From Legionella steigerwaltii (lineage in GTDB: Bacteria > Pseudomonadota > Gammaproteobacteria > Legionellales > Legionellaceae): a stretch of DNA of 64,000 bases. The stretch covers positions 157,296-221,295 of the forward strand of contig NZ_LNYZ01000005.1 in the NCBI RefSeq assembly GCF_001468065.1, given 5' to 3'. The notes beneath the pieces are model-generated. The model ran no database searches. It was not told the origin of the DNA and was given only the letters and a program-made list of their open reading frames with translations. This document shows positions 51,833 to 61,528 of this stretch, piece by piece (positions within the stretch are counted from its first letter, which is position 1; every line of letters starts with the position of its first letter). The position numbers were made by a program, and so were the translations under genes.

Positions 51833-54171
51833 TATATGAGCCTCTCAACTAAACCATTTTTCCAGGCAGTTTTGGCTGCACTGATTGACAGATTGATAAC
51901 CGAATTCATTATCAAGGTTGGGGTTACTGTTGTTTCACCTATAGATTGAAACGATACAGAATATTTGTGGAATATTTGTTCCAGCATGCTTATGTTTTTC
52001 GGGGACACTTCGAGGATAAATCCACCGCTTTCTGAAAACAGTTTTTTATCATTGGGTAAATCACCGGAAATAAAAACATTCACTCCAATTTCATTTTTAA
52101 AACTCATTTCTGCCAGGGCAACTGCGATACCTCCTTCGGAAATATCATGCGCTGACAATACCAGGCCTGCTTGCATTGCTGCATGTACGGCGCTGATTTC
52201 ATCTGCAAATGCAGCAAGATCGGGTTTAGGGAGTTGACTGCCCAACTGGTTGTGTAACTGGTAATACACACTACCACCACATTCATCTTTACGTGCACCC
52301 ACCATCAAGAGCACTGAATTAGGTTGCTTGAAATCATAAGTGATTGTTTGAGATGAATCATTCATTGCGCCAATGCAACTGATTATAGGGCTTGGTGGAA
52401 TGGCGCCTTGAGCTGATTCGTTATAAAGCGACACATTACCCGAAATAATAGGGAGGCTCACACTGCGATCGGCAAACATTTTTACCGCATGACATGCATC
52501 GACTATGCCGCGCACTGAGTCAACAAATTCGCCCATTTGTTCTGGATTTTCAGGATTACCAAAACACAAACAGTCGGTCAAAGCAAGAGGCCAGGCACCT
52601 ACTGCTACGATATTACGCACTGATTCGATGACTGCATTCACCGCGCCCCAATAGGCGTCAATTTTATTATAACGCGGGTTATGATCGACGGATAAAGCAA
52701 CGCCAGTACGCTGAATTTCTTCTGGGTATTTATCCTCATTAAACGGGGCAATCACTCCAGCATCAGCCCAGCCTGGCTCCACAACAGAACGACCTTGAAC
52801 CTGCTTGTCATAACTTTCATAAATCGGAGCACGCGAGGCTATGTTTTCGTGAGCAAGTAAACTCAATAATTGTTCATTGAAATCACTCACAGTGATGTGC
52901 TTTGGCTCACTATGTGTCTGTTGTTTTATACTGTAGGGGCGATCATAAAGAATTCCCTTAGTAATGTCTTCTGATCGTGCAGAGACAATTTTTTTCCCTT
53001 GAGCGTTAACGACATATAAACCATCATTTCTTATTTTGCCCACAACAGTTGCTTGTGCTCCATCACAGATTTCTGGGAGCGCAAAACGTTCGTTGTAATG
53101 TTTTAAGAAGGTATCAACCAATTCTTTAGGAACAACCCACATAAAACGTTCTTGAGTTTCAGAACATAAGACAACAGCGGGTAATAAATTGTCCATACTG
53201 GTAGGCACAAGATCAAGGTTGATTTCTGCTCCATATCCGCTGGCCTCTGCCAACTCAACGCTGGCACAAGCAATTCCGCCAGCACCTAAATCTTTGAAGC
53301 CGACGCGATCAATTAGATTTTCTTCACGCAGGAATTCAAACATAGCATAATTGGCTTTAAGAATATGTCGTTGCAAAAACGCATTAGGCTCTTGTACTGC
53401 TCCTTTATTTTGCTCTTGTTGTTCTTCAACAAGGGTTGCCGAAGCAAAGGCTGCACCACCAAAACCACTGTTGTCTGTGGGTTTACCGACTAATATAAAC
53501 TGATAATCTTCTGCGTTAGGGGGTGCATAGGAATGGATAATTTGATCTTCTCGGACTACACCTAAGGTGACTACAGTGACCAAACAATTTTCATTATAAG
53601 CTTCGTCATAATAGGTGTCGCCACCGAGATTAGGGATGCCAAGTGGATTTGCATAGCCAGCAATTCCCTGCACTACTCCCTGATGTATCCACTTTGTTTT
53701 TGGACGATTAATATCTCCAAAGCGCAAACTGTCAGCAACGGCAATGACTTCTGCTCCCATACAGCATACGTCACGTACATTTCCACCCACTCCTGTTGCT
53801 GCGCCTTCGAAAGGTACTAGTTGTGAGGGATGATTGTGTGATTCATGGCTTACTACAATACCATAACGTCTATTTTGTTTGTCCGTAGCGACTGCCACAA
53901 TTCCTGCATCCTCTTTGGGACCGAGAATAACGTGCGGTGCTTTAGTATTAAATTGGTTAAGGTGTTTGCGACTGCTTTTGTAGGAACAATGTTCCGAGCC
54001 CTGAATTGACCATAAGACACATTCAGCATAGGTTGGTGGTCTTTTTAATAAGGTATTCTGAATGGTGAGGGCTTCATCGGGAGTTAGGCGCAAGCTAAAA
54101 CGTTGGAGTAAATGAGCTATTTCCTCCAAGGACAGCTGAGAGAAATCAAAACAATCCGGGGCATCTTGCAT
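51832..54171 (-). CDS. purL: Phosphoribosylformylglycinamidine synthase, short-form PurL subunit
   Basis: FGAM synthase catalytic subunit of 779 residues, the short PurL that works with separate PurQ and PurS, unlike the ~1300-residue single-chain enzyme of E. coli. Motifs are CSYKSSRKHL, HNHPSQLVPFEGAATGVGG, GAEVIAVADSLRFGD and, in the second half, SGNVSLYNES and SAHDISEGGIAVALAEM. It is the first gene of the eight-gene purine operon, with a well-placed promoter ~36 bases upstream. The use of the three-subunit form agrees with the PurS-like domain encoded two genes downstream. Confidence 0.95.
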   Translation of the reverse strand: MQDAPDCFDFSQLSLEEIAHLLQRFSLRLTPDEALTIQNTLLKRPPTYAECVLWSIQGSEHCSYKSSRKHLNQFNTKAPHVILGPKEDAGIVAVATDKQNRRYGIVVSHESHNHPSQLVPFEGAATGVGGNVRDVCCMGAEVIAVADSLRFGDINRPKTKWIHQGVVQGIAGYANPLGIPNLGGDTYYDEAYNENCLVTVVTLGVVREDQIIHSYAPPNAEDYQFILVGKPTDNSGFGGAAFASATLVEEQQEQNKGAVQEPNAFLQRHILKANYAMFEFLREENLIDRVGFKDLGAGGIACASVELAEASGYGAEINLDLVPTSMDNLLPAVVLCSETQERFMWVVPKELVDTFLKHYNERFALPEICDGAQATVVGKIRNDGLYVVNAQGKKIVSARSEDITKGILYDRPYSIKQQTHSEPKHITVSDFNEQLLSLLAHENIASRAPIYESYDKQVQGRSVVEPGWADAGVIAPFNEDKYPEEIQRTGVALSVDHNPRYNKIDAYWGAVNAVIESVRNIVAVGAWPLALTDCLCFGNPENPEQMGEFVDSVRGIVDACHAVKMFADRSVSLPIISGNVSLYNESAQGAIPPSPIISCIGAMNDSSQTITYDFKQPNSVLLMVGARKDECGGSVYYQLHNQLGSQLPKPDLAAFADEISAVHAAMQAGLVLSAHDISEGGIAVALAEMSFKNEIGVNVFISGDLPNDKKLFSESGGFILEVSPKNISMLEQIFHKYSVSFQSIGETTVTPTLIMNSVINLSISAAKTAWKNGLVERLI

Positions 54172-54206
54172 TTTAGGGGATCTGACCTTTGGCTAAAACG
54201 TGCCTA

Positions 54207-54235
54207 ATTTTAATGTTTTTTTGCATGTAAAGCAA
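54207..54235 (-). promoter_or_regulatory. Probable sigma-70 promoter of the purine operon
   Basis: On the minus strand, TTGCTT (54235-54230), 17 bases, then TAAAAT (54212-54207). Transcription would start near 54200, ~29 bases before the purL ATG. No PurR-like operator is evident. Confidence 0.6.
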
Positions 54236-54299
54236 CACATTTTTTGCATTTACTTAACAATCTGGTCAAAAATTTACAAATTTTAGGCGTGACATTTTT

Positions 54300-54391
54300 G
54301 TAGCCTGGGTGCAGCGTAGCGGAACCCGGGGTAAGAAATTAATTTGTATTTCCGAAGCCCCGGGTTACGGCTGCGCCTTCACCCAGGCTAC
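54300..54391. repeat. Palindromic repeat family A, copy 5
   Basis: 92-bp two-armed copy (GTAGCCTGGGTGCAGCGTAG...) between the acs stop codon and the purL promoter. It could terminate acs transcription and insulate the purine operon. Confidence 0.9.
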
Positions 54392-54413
54392 ATTTAATAA
54401 AGAAATGAATGTA

Positions 54414-56294
54414 TTAAGATTGATTTGACTCCTTCCACAATTTCTCCACGATTTTTGGATTTGCCAAAGTGGATATATCCCCCAATTCATCAAGACTCTC
54501 TATTTCCTTGCCTGCAATCTTACGTAAGATACGACGCATGATTTTGCCTGAGCGGGTTTTGGGTAAATCACTAACAACATGAATGACATCAGGCTTGGCT
54601 ATAGGGCTTATTTCTTTATTGACCTGCTGGATTAATTCCGTCTCTAATTTGTCATCAGCCACGTAATCCTGTTTTAAAATGACATAGGCATAAATGCCTT
54701 GGCCTTTAAGATCATGGGGAATACCTACTACCGCTGCTTCAGCAACAGCAGGATGACTCACTAAGGCACTTTCGATTTCTGCAGTCCCTAAGCGATGTCC
54801 TGAAACATTAATCACATCATCTACTCGTCCCGTAATCCAATAATCACCATCCTCATCTCGTCTCGCACCATCTCCCGTAATGTAATAACCGTGGTGTAAA
54901 TAGGTCATACAATAACGTGGGTGATCGCCGGCAATCGTTCTTGCCATAGAAGGCCAGGGGTATTTTATCGCTAAAAATCCCTCCCCGGCGCCCATGATTT
55001 CATGACCATGTTCATTGAGTAACACAGGAACGATGCCTGGAATAGGTTGGCGTGCTGAGCCTGGTTTGTGGATGGATTCATCCGCTCTAGGGCTAATCAT
55101 CACAGCCCCAGTTTCAGTTTGCCACCAAGTATCTACGATAGGGCATCTGTTTTGACCTACTTTTTGATAATACCACTGCCATGCTTCGGGATTAATAGGC
55201 TCGCCAACAGAGCCAAGTAATCGTAAGGAACGCCGAGAGCTGGAGTCTAACCATTCATCGCCGGCACGCATTAAGGCACGTATGGCTGTGGGCGCAGTAT
55301 AAAATACATTGACTTGATGCTTATCTACGATGTGCCAATTCCTAGAAAAATCAGGCCAAGTAGGAATTCCTTCGTAAATTAGGGTTGTAATTCCGTTACA
55401 AAGCGGACCGTATACTACATAACTATGTCCTGTAACCCAGCCTATATCAGCGGTACACCAAAAAACTTCATCTTTTTGACAATTAAAGATGAGTTGATGG
55501 GTGTAAGCGGTTTGTACTAAATAACCTCCTGTTGTATGAACCACTCCTTTTGGTTGGCCAGTACTTCCAGAGGTATACAATATGAATAGAGGATCTTCCG
55601 CATCCATGGGTTCGGGATCACAGTGCGTGCTTACTTTTTCTTTGAGCTCATGCCACCAATGATCTTTATTTTTATCAAAAGGAGTAGGAGTATCACTTGT
55701 TTTGACCAGAAGCCTTTGTAAGGGCAGATCATGGCATGCTTCATCAACCTGTTCCTTAAGAGTAATTAATTTACCACCCCGATTAAAATGATTTGCAGTG
55801 ATCAGACAAGAACATTCAGAAGCAAGTATGCGTTGCCTTAATGCATGGGCAGAAAAACCGGCAAATATGACCGTATGCACGGCGCCAATACGTGTGCAAG
55901 CAAGCATGGCAATTGCTGCTTCAGGGATCATGGGTAAATAAATCGCTACTTTATCTCCCTTTTTTACCTTTAAGTGTTTGAGCACATTACTCATGCGGCA
56001 CACCTCAGCATGTAACTCAGCAAAGCTTAGGGTTCTACTTTGGGTTGGCTCATCGCCTTCCCAAATAATTGCTGGCTGATTCGCTTTGTAAGGTAAATGC
56101 CGATCCAAGCAATTCATGCTGACATTCAATTTTCCACCTTTGAACCAGGTGACATCACCATGTTTTAATCCACCAGCGAGTACGGTATCCCAAGGTTGAA
56201 GCCAATCTACAGTTTGTTGGGCCACTTCAGACCAAAACTCACTGATTGAATCTTCTGTTGGAGTTAATATTGGATTACGCAAACGAGCATGCAT
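54414..56294 (-). CDS. Acetyl-/propionyl-CoA synthetase (AMP-forming)
   Basis: Activates acetate or propionate to the CoA ester; 626 residues. The motifs are FWSEVAQQTVDWLQPWDTV at the N-terminus, the phosphate loop YTSGSTGQPKGVVHTTGGYL (~255), VDTWWQTETG, WITGRVDDVINVSGHRLG and the acetylatable Lys in PKTRSGKIMRRILRK. The Trp in WWQTETG marks the acetyl/propionyl-specific pocket. Its ribosome-binding site GAGG lies in the last codons of mmsB. With mmsA, which yields propionyl-CoA, and mmsB, it suggests a valine/propionate module; acsA or prpE are both possible names. Confidence 0.9.
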   Translation of the reverse strand: MHARLRNPILTPTEDSISEFWSEVAQQTVDWLQPWDTVLAGGLKHGDVTWFKGGKLNVSMNCLDRHLPYKANQPAIIWEGDEPTQSRTLSFAELHAEVCRMSNVLKHLKVKKGDKVAIYLPMIPEAAIAMLACTRIGAVHTVIFAGFSAHALRQRILASECSCLITANHFNRGGKLITLKEQVDEACHDLPLQRLLVKTSDTPTPFDKNKDHWWHELKEKVSTHCDPEPMDAEDPLFILYTSGSTGQPKGVVHTTGGYLVQTAYTHQLIFNCQKDEVFWCTADIGWVTGHSYVVYGPLCNGITTLIYEGIPTWPDFSRNWHIVDKHQVNVFYTAPTAIRALMRAGDEWLDSSSRRSLRLLGSVGEPINPEAWQWYYQKVGQNRCPIVDTWWQTETGAVMISPRADESIHKPGSARQPIPGIVPVLLNEHGHEIMGAGEGFLAIKYPWPSMARTIAGDHPRYCMTYLHHGYYITGDGARRDEDGDYWITGRVDDVINVSGHRLGTAEIESALVSHPAVAEAAVVGIPHDLKGQGIYAYVILKQDYVADDKLETELIQQVNKEISPIAKPDVIHVVSDLPKTRSGKIMRRILRKIAGKEIESLDELGDISTLANPKIVEKLWKESNQS

Positions 56295-56295
56295 G

Positions 56296-57192
56296 TTATA
56301 CCTCTTCGCCTTGGGAAATCAGTTTAATAATTGCAGAAAAATCAGAATTACCTAGACCTTTATCGATGAAATGCTGATAAATCATGGTTGCTTTTGCGCC
56401 TAAAGGAGTGTTTACATTGACTGACTGAGCTGAGTCCTGACTAAGCAGTAAGTCCTTGAGCATCATTGCTGCTGCAAATCCAGGTTTGTAATCATTATTG
56501 GCTGGAACGTTTTCTAAAACCCCGGGAACTGGTGCATATTTGGTCATTGCCCAGCATTGTCCTGATGCATTACTGACAACTTCAAAAAGTTTTTGGGGTG
56601 ATAATTGCAGTTGTTCTGCGAGGGTAAATGCCTCTGAAATTGCAATCATGGAGATTCCTAGGATCATGTTATTACATATTTTCGCTGCTTGTCCGCTTCC
56701 TGCACCGCCAGTGTGAATGATTTTTTGTCCCATAGTTGCCAAAATAGGTTGGGCAGCATGGAACGCTTTTTCTTCACCACCCACCATGAAGGTTAATGTG
56801 GCTGCTCCTGCTCCAGCGACGCCACCAGATACCGGGGCATCGACAACTTGGAGATGGTATTGTTTGGCTAGATGATGCACCTCGCGCGAACTGTTGACAT
56901 CAATAGTCGAGCAATCAATAAATAAAGCGCCTTTTTTTGCTGCTTGGAATAAGCCATTATTGCCATGACAAACGTTCAATACTTGTTGGCCGTTTTGCAG
57001 CATCGTAATCAATACATCTTTTTCTTTGGCGACTTCATGTGTGTTTTGCGCGATCAGCCCACCTGCTTGGGAAAAATGCTGCAAGGCGGTTTGTTGTAAG
57101 TCATAACCGGTTACTTCATGTCCTGCTTTAACGAGATTAATGGCCATGGGTAAGCCCATATGTCCAAGTCCCACAAATCCTATTTTTGCCAT
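56296..57192 (-). CDS. mmsB: 3-hydroxyisobutyrate dehydrogenase
   Basis: NAD-dependent oxidation of 3-hydroxyisobutyrate to methylmalonate semialdehyde in valine breakdown; 298 residues. The Rossmann motif is IGFVGLGHMGLPMAINL, the substrate motif is DAPVSGGVAGAGAATL, and the catalytic Lys lies in GSGQAAKICNNMILG. The ATG at 57192 has GGAG at good distance; an ATG at 57204 lies upstream. Its product is the substrate of MmsA, encoded upstream. Confidence 0.92.
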   Translation of the reverse strand: MAKIGFVGLGHMGLPMAINLVKAGHEVTGYDLQQTALQHFSQAGGLIAQNTHEVAKEKDVLITMLQNGQQVLNVCHGNNGLFQAAKKGALFIDCSTIDVNSSREVHHLAKQYHLQVVDAPVSGGVAGAGAATLTFMVGGEEKAFHAAQPILATMGQKIIHTGGAGSGQAAKICNNMILGISMIAISEAFTLAEQLQLSPQKLFEVVSNASGQCWAMTKYAPVPGVLENVPANNDYKPGFAAAMMLKDLLLSQDSAQSVNVNTPLGAKATMIYQHFIDKGLGNSDFSAIIKLISQGEEV

Positions 57193-57227
57193 TGAGTTCT
57201 CCATGTAATGTACAAAAATGTAGTAAT

Positions 57228-57315
57228 GTAGCCTGGGTGGAGGCGTAGCCGTAACCCGGGTTATTTTTTTAATAATAAATTTCCCGGGTTACGGCTACGC
57301 CTCCACCCAGGCTAC
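57228..57315. repeat. Palindromic repeat family A, copy 6
   Basis: 88-bp copy with arms GTAGCCTGGGTGGAGGCGTA and complement, in the mmsA-mmsB gap, 19 bases after the mmsA stop codon. It sits inside an apparent operon, so it could reduce or process the mRNA there. Confidence 0.9.
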
Positions 57316-57333
57316 ATTGATTATTCTATTGTA

Positions 57334-58833
57334 TTAATCATGCGTTGGCATAATAAAAGCACTTTCTTTAATTTCAGTGACTGGCCATTTACTGGTGACC
57401 GTTTTGCGTCGAGTATAGAAATTGATGCTTTCTTGTCCATGCATATTGGTGTCACCAAAAGAAGAATGTTTCCAGCCTCCAAAGGGATGATTGGCAATAG
57501 GAACAGGGATAGGGATGTTAATCCCAACCATCCCAACTTGTACGCGTTGGCTGTATTCGCGAGCACTAAATCCATCCCGTGTGAAGATTGCAGTGCCGTT
57601 ACCGTATTGATTTCTATTGACCAAAGCGAGCGCTTCTTCGAAATTATTGGTACGAACAATGACCAGAACGGGGCCAAAAATTTCATTTTGATAGATGGAC
57701 ATGTTTTCATGCACATGATCAAACAGACATGGACCCATGAAGAAACCTTGTGGATGTTCAGGATGTTTAAATGCTCTGCCATCAATGATTAATTTGGCGC
57801 CTTCGCTTATCCCTTTATCTACCGCGGCCAGGACTTTTTCTCTATGGGGTCCACTAACTAACGGTCCCATATCTGTGTTAGGCAGATCCCCAGCGTTGAT
57901 GCGAGTCGCTTTGATTTGCGGCATCATTTTTTCAATTAAAGCATCCGCTGTGTGTTCACCCACAGTCACAGCAACAGATATAGCCATGCATCGTTCACCA
58001 GCAGAACCATAAGCTGCCCCTACAATCGCAGAAGCGGCTTGATCCAGATCAGCATCAGGCATCACAATGCAATGGTTTTTAGCACCACCAAAAGTATGGG
58101 CACGTTTTCCATGAGATGTTGCCGTAGAATAAATATGTTGGGCGACCGGTGTAGAAGCAACTGCAGTAAAGGCAGCTATGTCCGGATGTGCCAGTAAATA
58201 GTCTACGGTTGATTTATCACCATGGACACAATTGGCAACGCCAGCTGGTAATCCTGCATCACTTAATAACTCCAATAAGCGGACAGGAGCAGAAGGGTCT
58301 TGTTCGGAAGGTTTTAAGATGAACGTATTGCCACAAGCAATTGCTGGAATCATCATCCACACGGGAACCATGACTGGGAAATTAAAAGGAGAGACTCCCG
58401 CGCACACTCCTATGGGTTGTCTTAATGTATGACAATCAATCCCATTGGTTACATCGGCAGAAAAATCGCCTTGAAGTTGATTGACCAGACCGCAATGTAA
58501 TTCCACTACTTCTATAGCACGTGCCACAGAACCTTTGGCATCATCCAAAGTCTTTCCATGTTCACGAGTAATGATGCGTGCCAGATCCAGTTGGTTTTTT
58601 TCTAATAGTTCTCGGAACTTAAAAAGTATTCGTGCTCTTTTTATGGCAGGAGTTTGTGCCCATAATATCCCTGCTTCTTTAGCAGCAGCAATTGCTTTAT
58701 CGCAAAGCGATTTCGACGCAAAATGAACCTGACCAATCACTTCTCCTAAAGCCGGATTATAGATAGAGTGAGCTGTAGTATTCGTTTCACTGATTAATTG
58801 GCCACCAATATAATGTTGTACAATGTAGCTCAT
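57334..58833 (-). CDS. mmsA: Methylmalonate-semialdehyde dehydrogenase (CoA-acylating)
   Basis: Converts methylmalonate semialdehyde to propionyl-CoA; 499 residues of the aldehyde dehydrogenase superfamily. Nucleophile Cys is in GSAGERCMAISVAV (~285). MmsA-type cues are GVCAGVSPFNFPVMVPVWM, where CoA-independent family members carry a Glu-based general base motif, and late GINIPIPVPIANHPFGGWKH. AAGGAG lies 7 bases before the ATG. It is first in the mmsA-mmsB-acs group. Confidence 0.94.
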   Translation of the reverse strand: MSYIVQHYIGGQLISETNTTAHSIYNPALGEVIGQVHFASKSLCDKAIAAAKEAGILWAQTPAIKRARILFKFRELLEKNQLDLARIITREHGKTLDDAKGSVARAIEVVELHCGLVNQLQGDFSADVTNGIDCHTLRQPIGVCAGVSPFNFPVMVPVWMMIPAIACGNTFILKPSEQDPSAPVRLLELLSDAGLPAGVANCVHGDKSTVDYLLAHPDIAAFTAVASTPVAQHIYSTATSHGKRAHTFGGAKNHCIVMPDADLDQAASAIVGAAYGSAGERCMAISVAVTVGEHTADALIEKMMPQIKATRINAGDLPNTDMGPLVSGPHREKVLAAVDKGISEGAKLIIDGRAFKHPEHPQGFFMGPCLFDHVHENMSIYQNEIFGPVLVIVRTNNFEEALALVNRNQYGNGTAIFTRDGFSAREYSQRVQVGMVGINIPIPVPIANHPFGGWKHSSFGDTNMHGQESINFYTRRKTVTSKWPVTEIKESAFIMPTHD

Positions 58834-59000
58834 TAGTAAACTCCTTTTTATTATTTTTTATCAAATTAAGTGATTATTGTAATTGTTTCATGGAATTATT
58901 TATACAATAATAACGAAGAGATTAGGACTAAAATAACCTCTTTTTGAATCGCTCATTGGAGTTATTTTGAACTGAGGTAAGTAGTTAAGGAAATTAATCT

Positions 59001-61478
59001 ATGGGAAAAGGAATTACTTTACGTGTACCTTATGGTACCGAATTATCACCAGAATTACTTCAAGCATTAGAAGTTCGCTTTCCTGGCTATGTACTAGAAA
59101 CTTACCATCAGAAACCTGATTATCGTCGCAGTTTTGGACGTCGGGTTAATAGCCTTAACAAAGCGTTCAAATTCCTTCTTGATGCTTATCCATTACCTTT
59201 AAAGAGCAGTTTTTTAACTAAGGAAACACTCCATGATTATGTCGATGAGTGTAAAGATTCTGCTTTAGATGCAAAAGGTTCAACAGATGAGTTACATAAA
59301 GAATTAGAAAAATATACTGCCAAATTAATTGAGGTAATTGCTTTAGTTTGGGGTACTTCTAACAAAGAAGCGATTGAGCTGTTAAATGAGGCGGAACAAT
59401 ATGAATTAATGGGGCATGGTCGTCATGATCTAGCAACATTAATGCCTATGAAGCTGGGAGAGGATATAGACTATGTTATCCAATTCGACGAATCACTTCC
59501 TCCTTACTACGAGCAATTAGTTAATGAATTAAAACAAATAAAAGCCAAGAAATATCCGAAAACTCCACTCTGGCTGTCCAACCTTAATGAATATCAACAA
59601 GCCTATTTTTGCAATCTGGATCGAAAGATTAGCAGTCCTACTGAAGTGGTTCAGGATTTTAATAATTTTTTACTTACTTGGTCATCAATAAATAAGAAAG
59701 CGCTGAGTCCGCTGAGCTTAAGTATGGAACTGCAACAAATTGCAGCTAATTCTGTGCTTCCTGAATGGTTTAAGCAGCTGAAACCTCATTTGCAAGAAAT
59801 GATCCGCGTTTTGGCAGCTGATCCGGTTAACCTGGACGAAAATCTAAAACAATTTAAAAAGCTGATTATCTCTGAGAGTTTTAAGAAAGAGAGTGCTGAT
59901 ACGCTGGCACACATCTCAAGCTTGCCACAATGGTATTGGGTATTGCCGCATCACCAACAGTTTTTTTTGGAGCATGTACTAAAAGGTGTTGATAAAGTAG
60001 AAGATGCGGTTACTTTTTTATCCAGCCGTCATCGTACTTTACCTTTGCCTGCAAATTATGCAGCTCATAGTTTATTGGGAATAAGTCACAATGGAAAAGT
60101 AATCCGTGAGCTCTCAAAAAAGCGATATCGTTCCAGCCACATTGCAACCCGGGATGGGTTGGAGTGGCCAGCAGCAGTGCAACAACGGCATAGCGATTCG
60201 AATTTGGCTAAAGTGATGGAGCACGCGCAATCTGGACAACTTGCACTATTACAAACGCTGATTAGTCCAATTCATGCTGTAGACTATGTACCGACTTGGA
60301 TTACAGATTATTTACCAACATTACCTCCAGATTTGGAGTTGTACAAATTAGCGCGTGCTGCGGTAGAGCGGCGGGCAAAGATTCAATCCATCCAGCAGAA
60401 TAATCATCCTTATAATTTAGCAAAACGGCTGTATTATACCCAGTCAAATGATAAAGACAGTTTAAGTTTATTGGCTGTCGCAAAGAAATACGCTTCCTCG
60501 ACACCAGGATTACAGACACTTCTGGATCAATACAAAAGTGTTCTGGAGTCGAAAGCAGGTTCTGCAACGGTTTTTGATTATGCTGGCAGAGAATTGTTTT
60601 TGAGCTCTTTGGAACAGTTAATTATTTTGGCCATTGACGGACATCCTTATGGTTCTTGTGTGAGCGGTAAGGATAGAAAAGCCATAGAGCTTATCCATAC
60701 TGATGCGATGATTCTTTATAAAGAACTTTATGGATGCTGGCCCATATTCGATGAACCTCAAGCTAAAGATCGCATTCGTTTTGTTTCGCTAGTAGCCGAT
60801 CTTTATATGAGTCGCCATCAACAGGAACATGCCGGACAGAATGCGCCAGGATCTGAGGCCTGCAAAACTCCTGATTGGTATTTACCAGAGGATATTGCCA
60901 CTGAAATTAAAAAGCGTCTAGATAATGATAGAGCCCTTAAAGAAGAGGATCGGGTCGCAACGAATAATGAGGTAAAGAATATTTTTATTGGTGGCCATAA
61001 AAAAGTAAAAGAATATTTATTACCAAAAGACACATTGCAATGTCGTTTGGTTGCTCGGCAATTAGGTAATGCAAATTGCAATCGACTTTACGATGCCCTC
61101 CATCCTTTAATCAACGAGAAAAGTTTATTTGCTCCAGTAGAATCAAGTTCATGGTCTGCACTGTTTTTTCCTGACACGTCGCCAACAACTCCTGAAGGAA
61201 TAGAGCAGATTTCCGACCTCATGTTAAGCCCTAGTTCTGGAAAAGATAATCTTGTGCGGATCGAAAAAATATTGCAAATTGTATTAGATAGACCTCCAAC
61301 AGGTTCAAGCCGCTCTGATGCAACCAAGTCTGTTTACGGGCGTTTCCGCGCATTTTTAGAATCGAATAAAGACCACGTCAATTATACTGGATTGGTAGAC
61401 GAGACAGTAGAAGAATGGGCCGGCTTGTTTAATAAGTCCAAAGAATCACATCATAGTGAGATACCTGTTCATAATTAA
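59001..61478 (+). CDS. Large protein with a CX5R phosphatase-like motif, candidate Dot/Icm effector
   Basis: An 825-residue protein without a signal peptide. At residues 553-559 it has CVSGKDR in the context YGSCVSGKDRKAIELIHTDA, very like the catalytic P-loop CKSGKDRT of SopB/IpgD/SidF-type phosphoinositide phosphatases (Cys nucleophile, Arg phosphate binder). An Asn/Gly/Pro-rich loop follows ~60 residues later (QEHAGQNAPGSEACKTPDWY), comparable in position to the segment after the catalytic loop in those enzymes. The rest (~1-540) is helical and unfamiliar. It ends ESHHSEIPVHN. AAGGA lies 9 bases before the ATG. A phosphoinositide or inositol phosphate substrate is an inference from the loop alone. 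Confidence 0.6.
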   Translation: MGKGITLRVPYGTELSPELLQALEVRFPGYVLETYHQKPDYRRSFGRRVNSLNKAFKFLLDAYPLPLKSSFLTKETLHDYVDECKDSALDAKGSTDELHKELEKYTAKLIEVIALVWGTSNKEAIELLNEAEQYELMGHGRHDLATLMPMKLGEDIDYVIQFDESLPPYYEQLVNELKQIKAKKYPKTPLWLSNLNEYQQAYFCNLDRKISSPTEVVQDFNNFLLTWSSINKKALSPLSLSMELQQIAANSVLPEWFKQLKPHLQEMIRVLAADPVNLDENLKQFKKLIISESFKKESADTLAHISSLPQWYWVLPHHQQFFLEHVLKGVDKVEDAVTFLSSRHRTLPLPANYAAHSLLGISHNGKVIRELSKKRYRSSHIATRDGLEWPAAVQQRHSDSNLAKVMEHAQSGQLALLQTLISPIHAVDYVPTWITDYLPTLPPDLELYKLARAAVERRAKIQSIQQNNHPYNLAKRLYYTQSNDKDSLSLLAVAKKYASSTPGLQTLLDQYKSVLESKAGSATVFDYAGRELFLSSLEQLIILAIDGHPYGSCVSGKDRKAIELIHTDAMILYKELYGCWPIFDEPQAKDRIRFVSLVADLYMSRHQQEHAGQNAPGSEACKTPDWYLPEDIATEIKKRLDNDRALKEEDRVATNNEVKNIFIGGHKKVKEYLLPKDTLQCRLVARQLGNANCNRLYDALHPLINEKSLFAPVESSSWSALFFPDTSPTTPEGIEQISDLMLSPSSGKDNLVRIEKILQIVLDRPPTGSSRSDATKSVYGRFRAFLESNKDHVNYTGLVDETVEEWAGLFNKSKESHHSEIPVHN

Positions 61479-61486
61479 ATTCAAAG

Positions 61487-61514
61487 AGCCCGGTTTCATT
61501 TTGTTATCCGGGCT
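61487..61514. terminator. Terminator between convergent genes
   Basis: 7-bp stem AGCCCGG/CCGGGCT with a 14-base loop, 8 bases after the stop codon of the CX5R gene, followed by TTTAG. The opposite strand has less T, so it mainly serves the rightward gene. Confidence 0.65.
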
Positions 61515-61528
61515 TTAGATTCTAGAAG

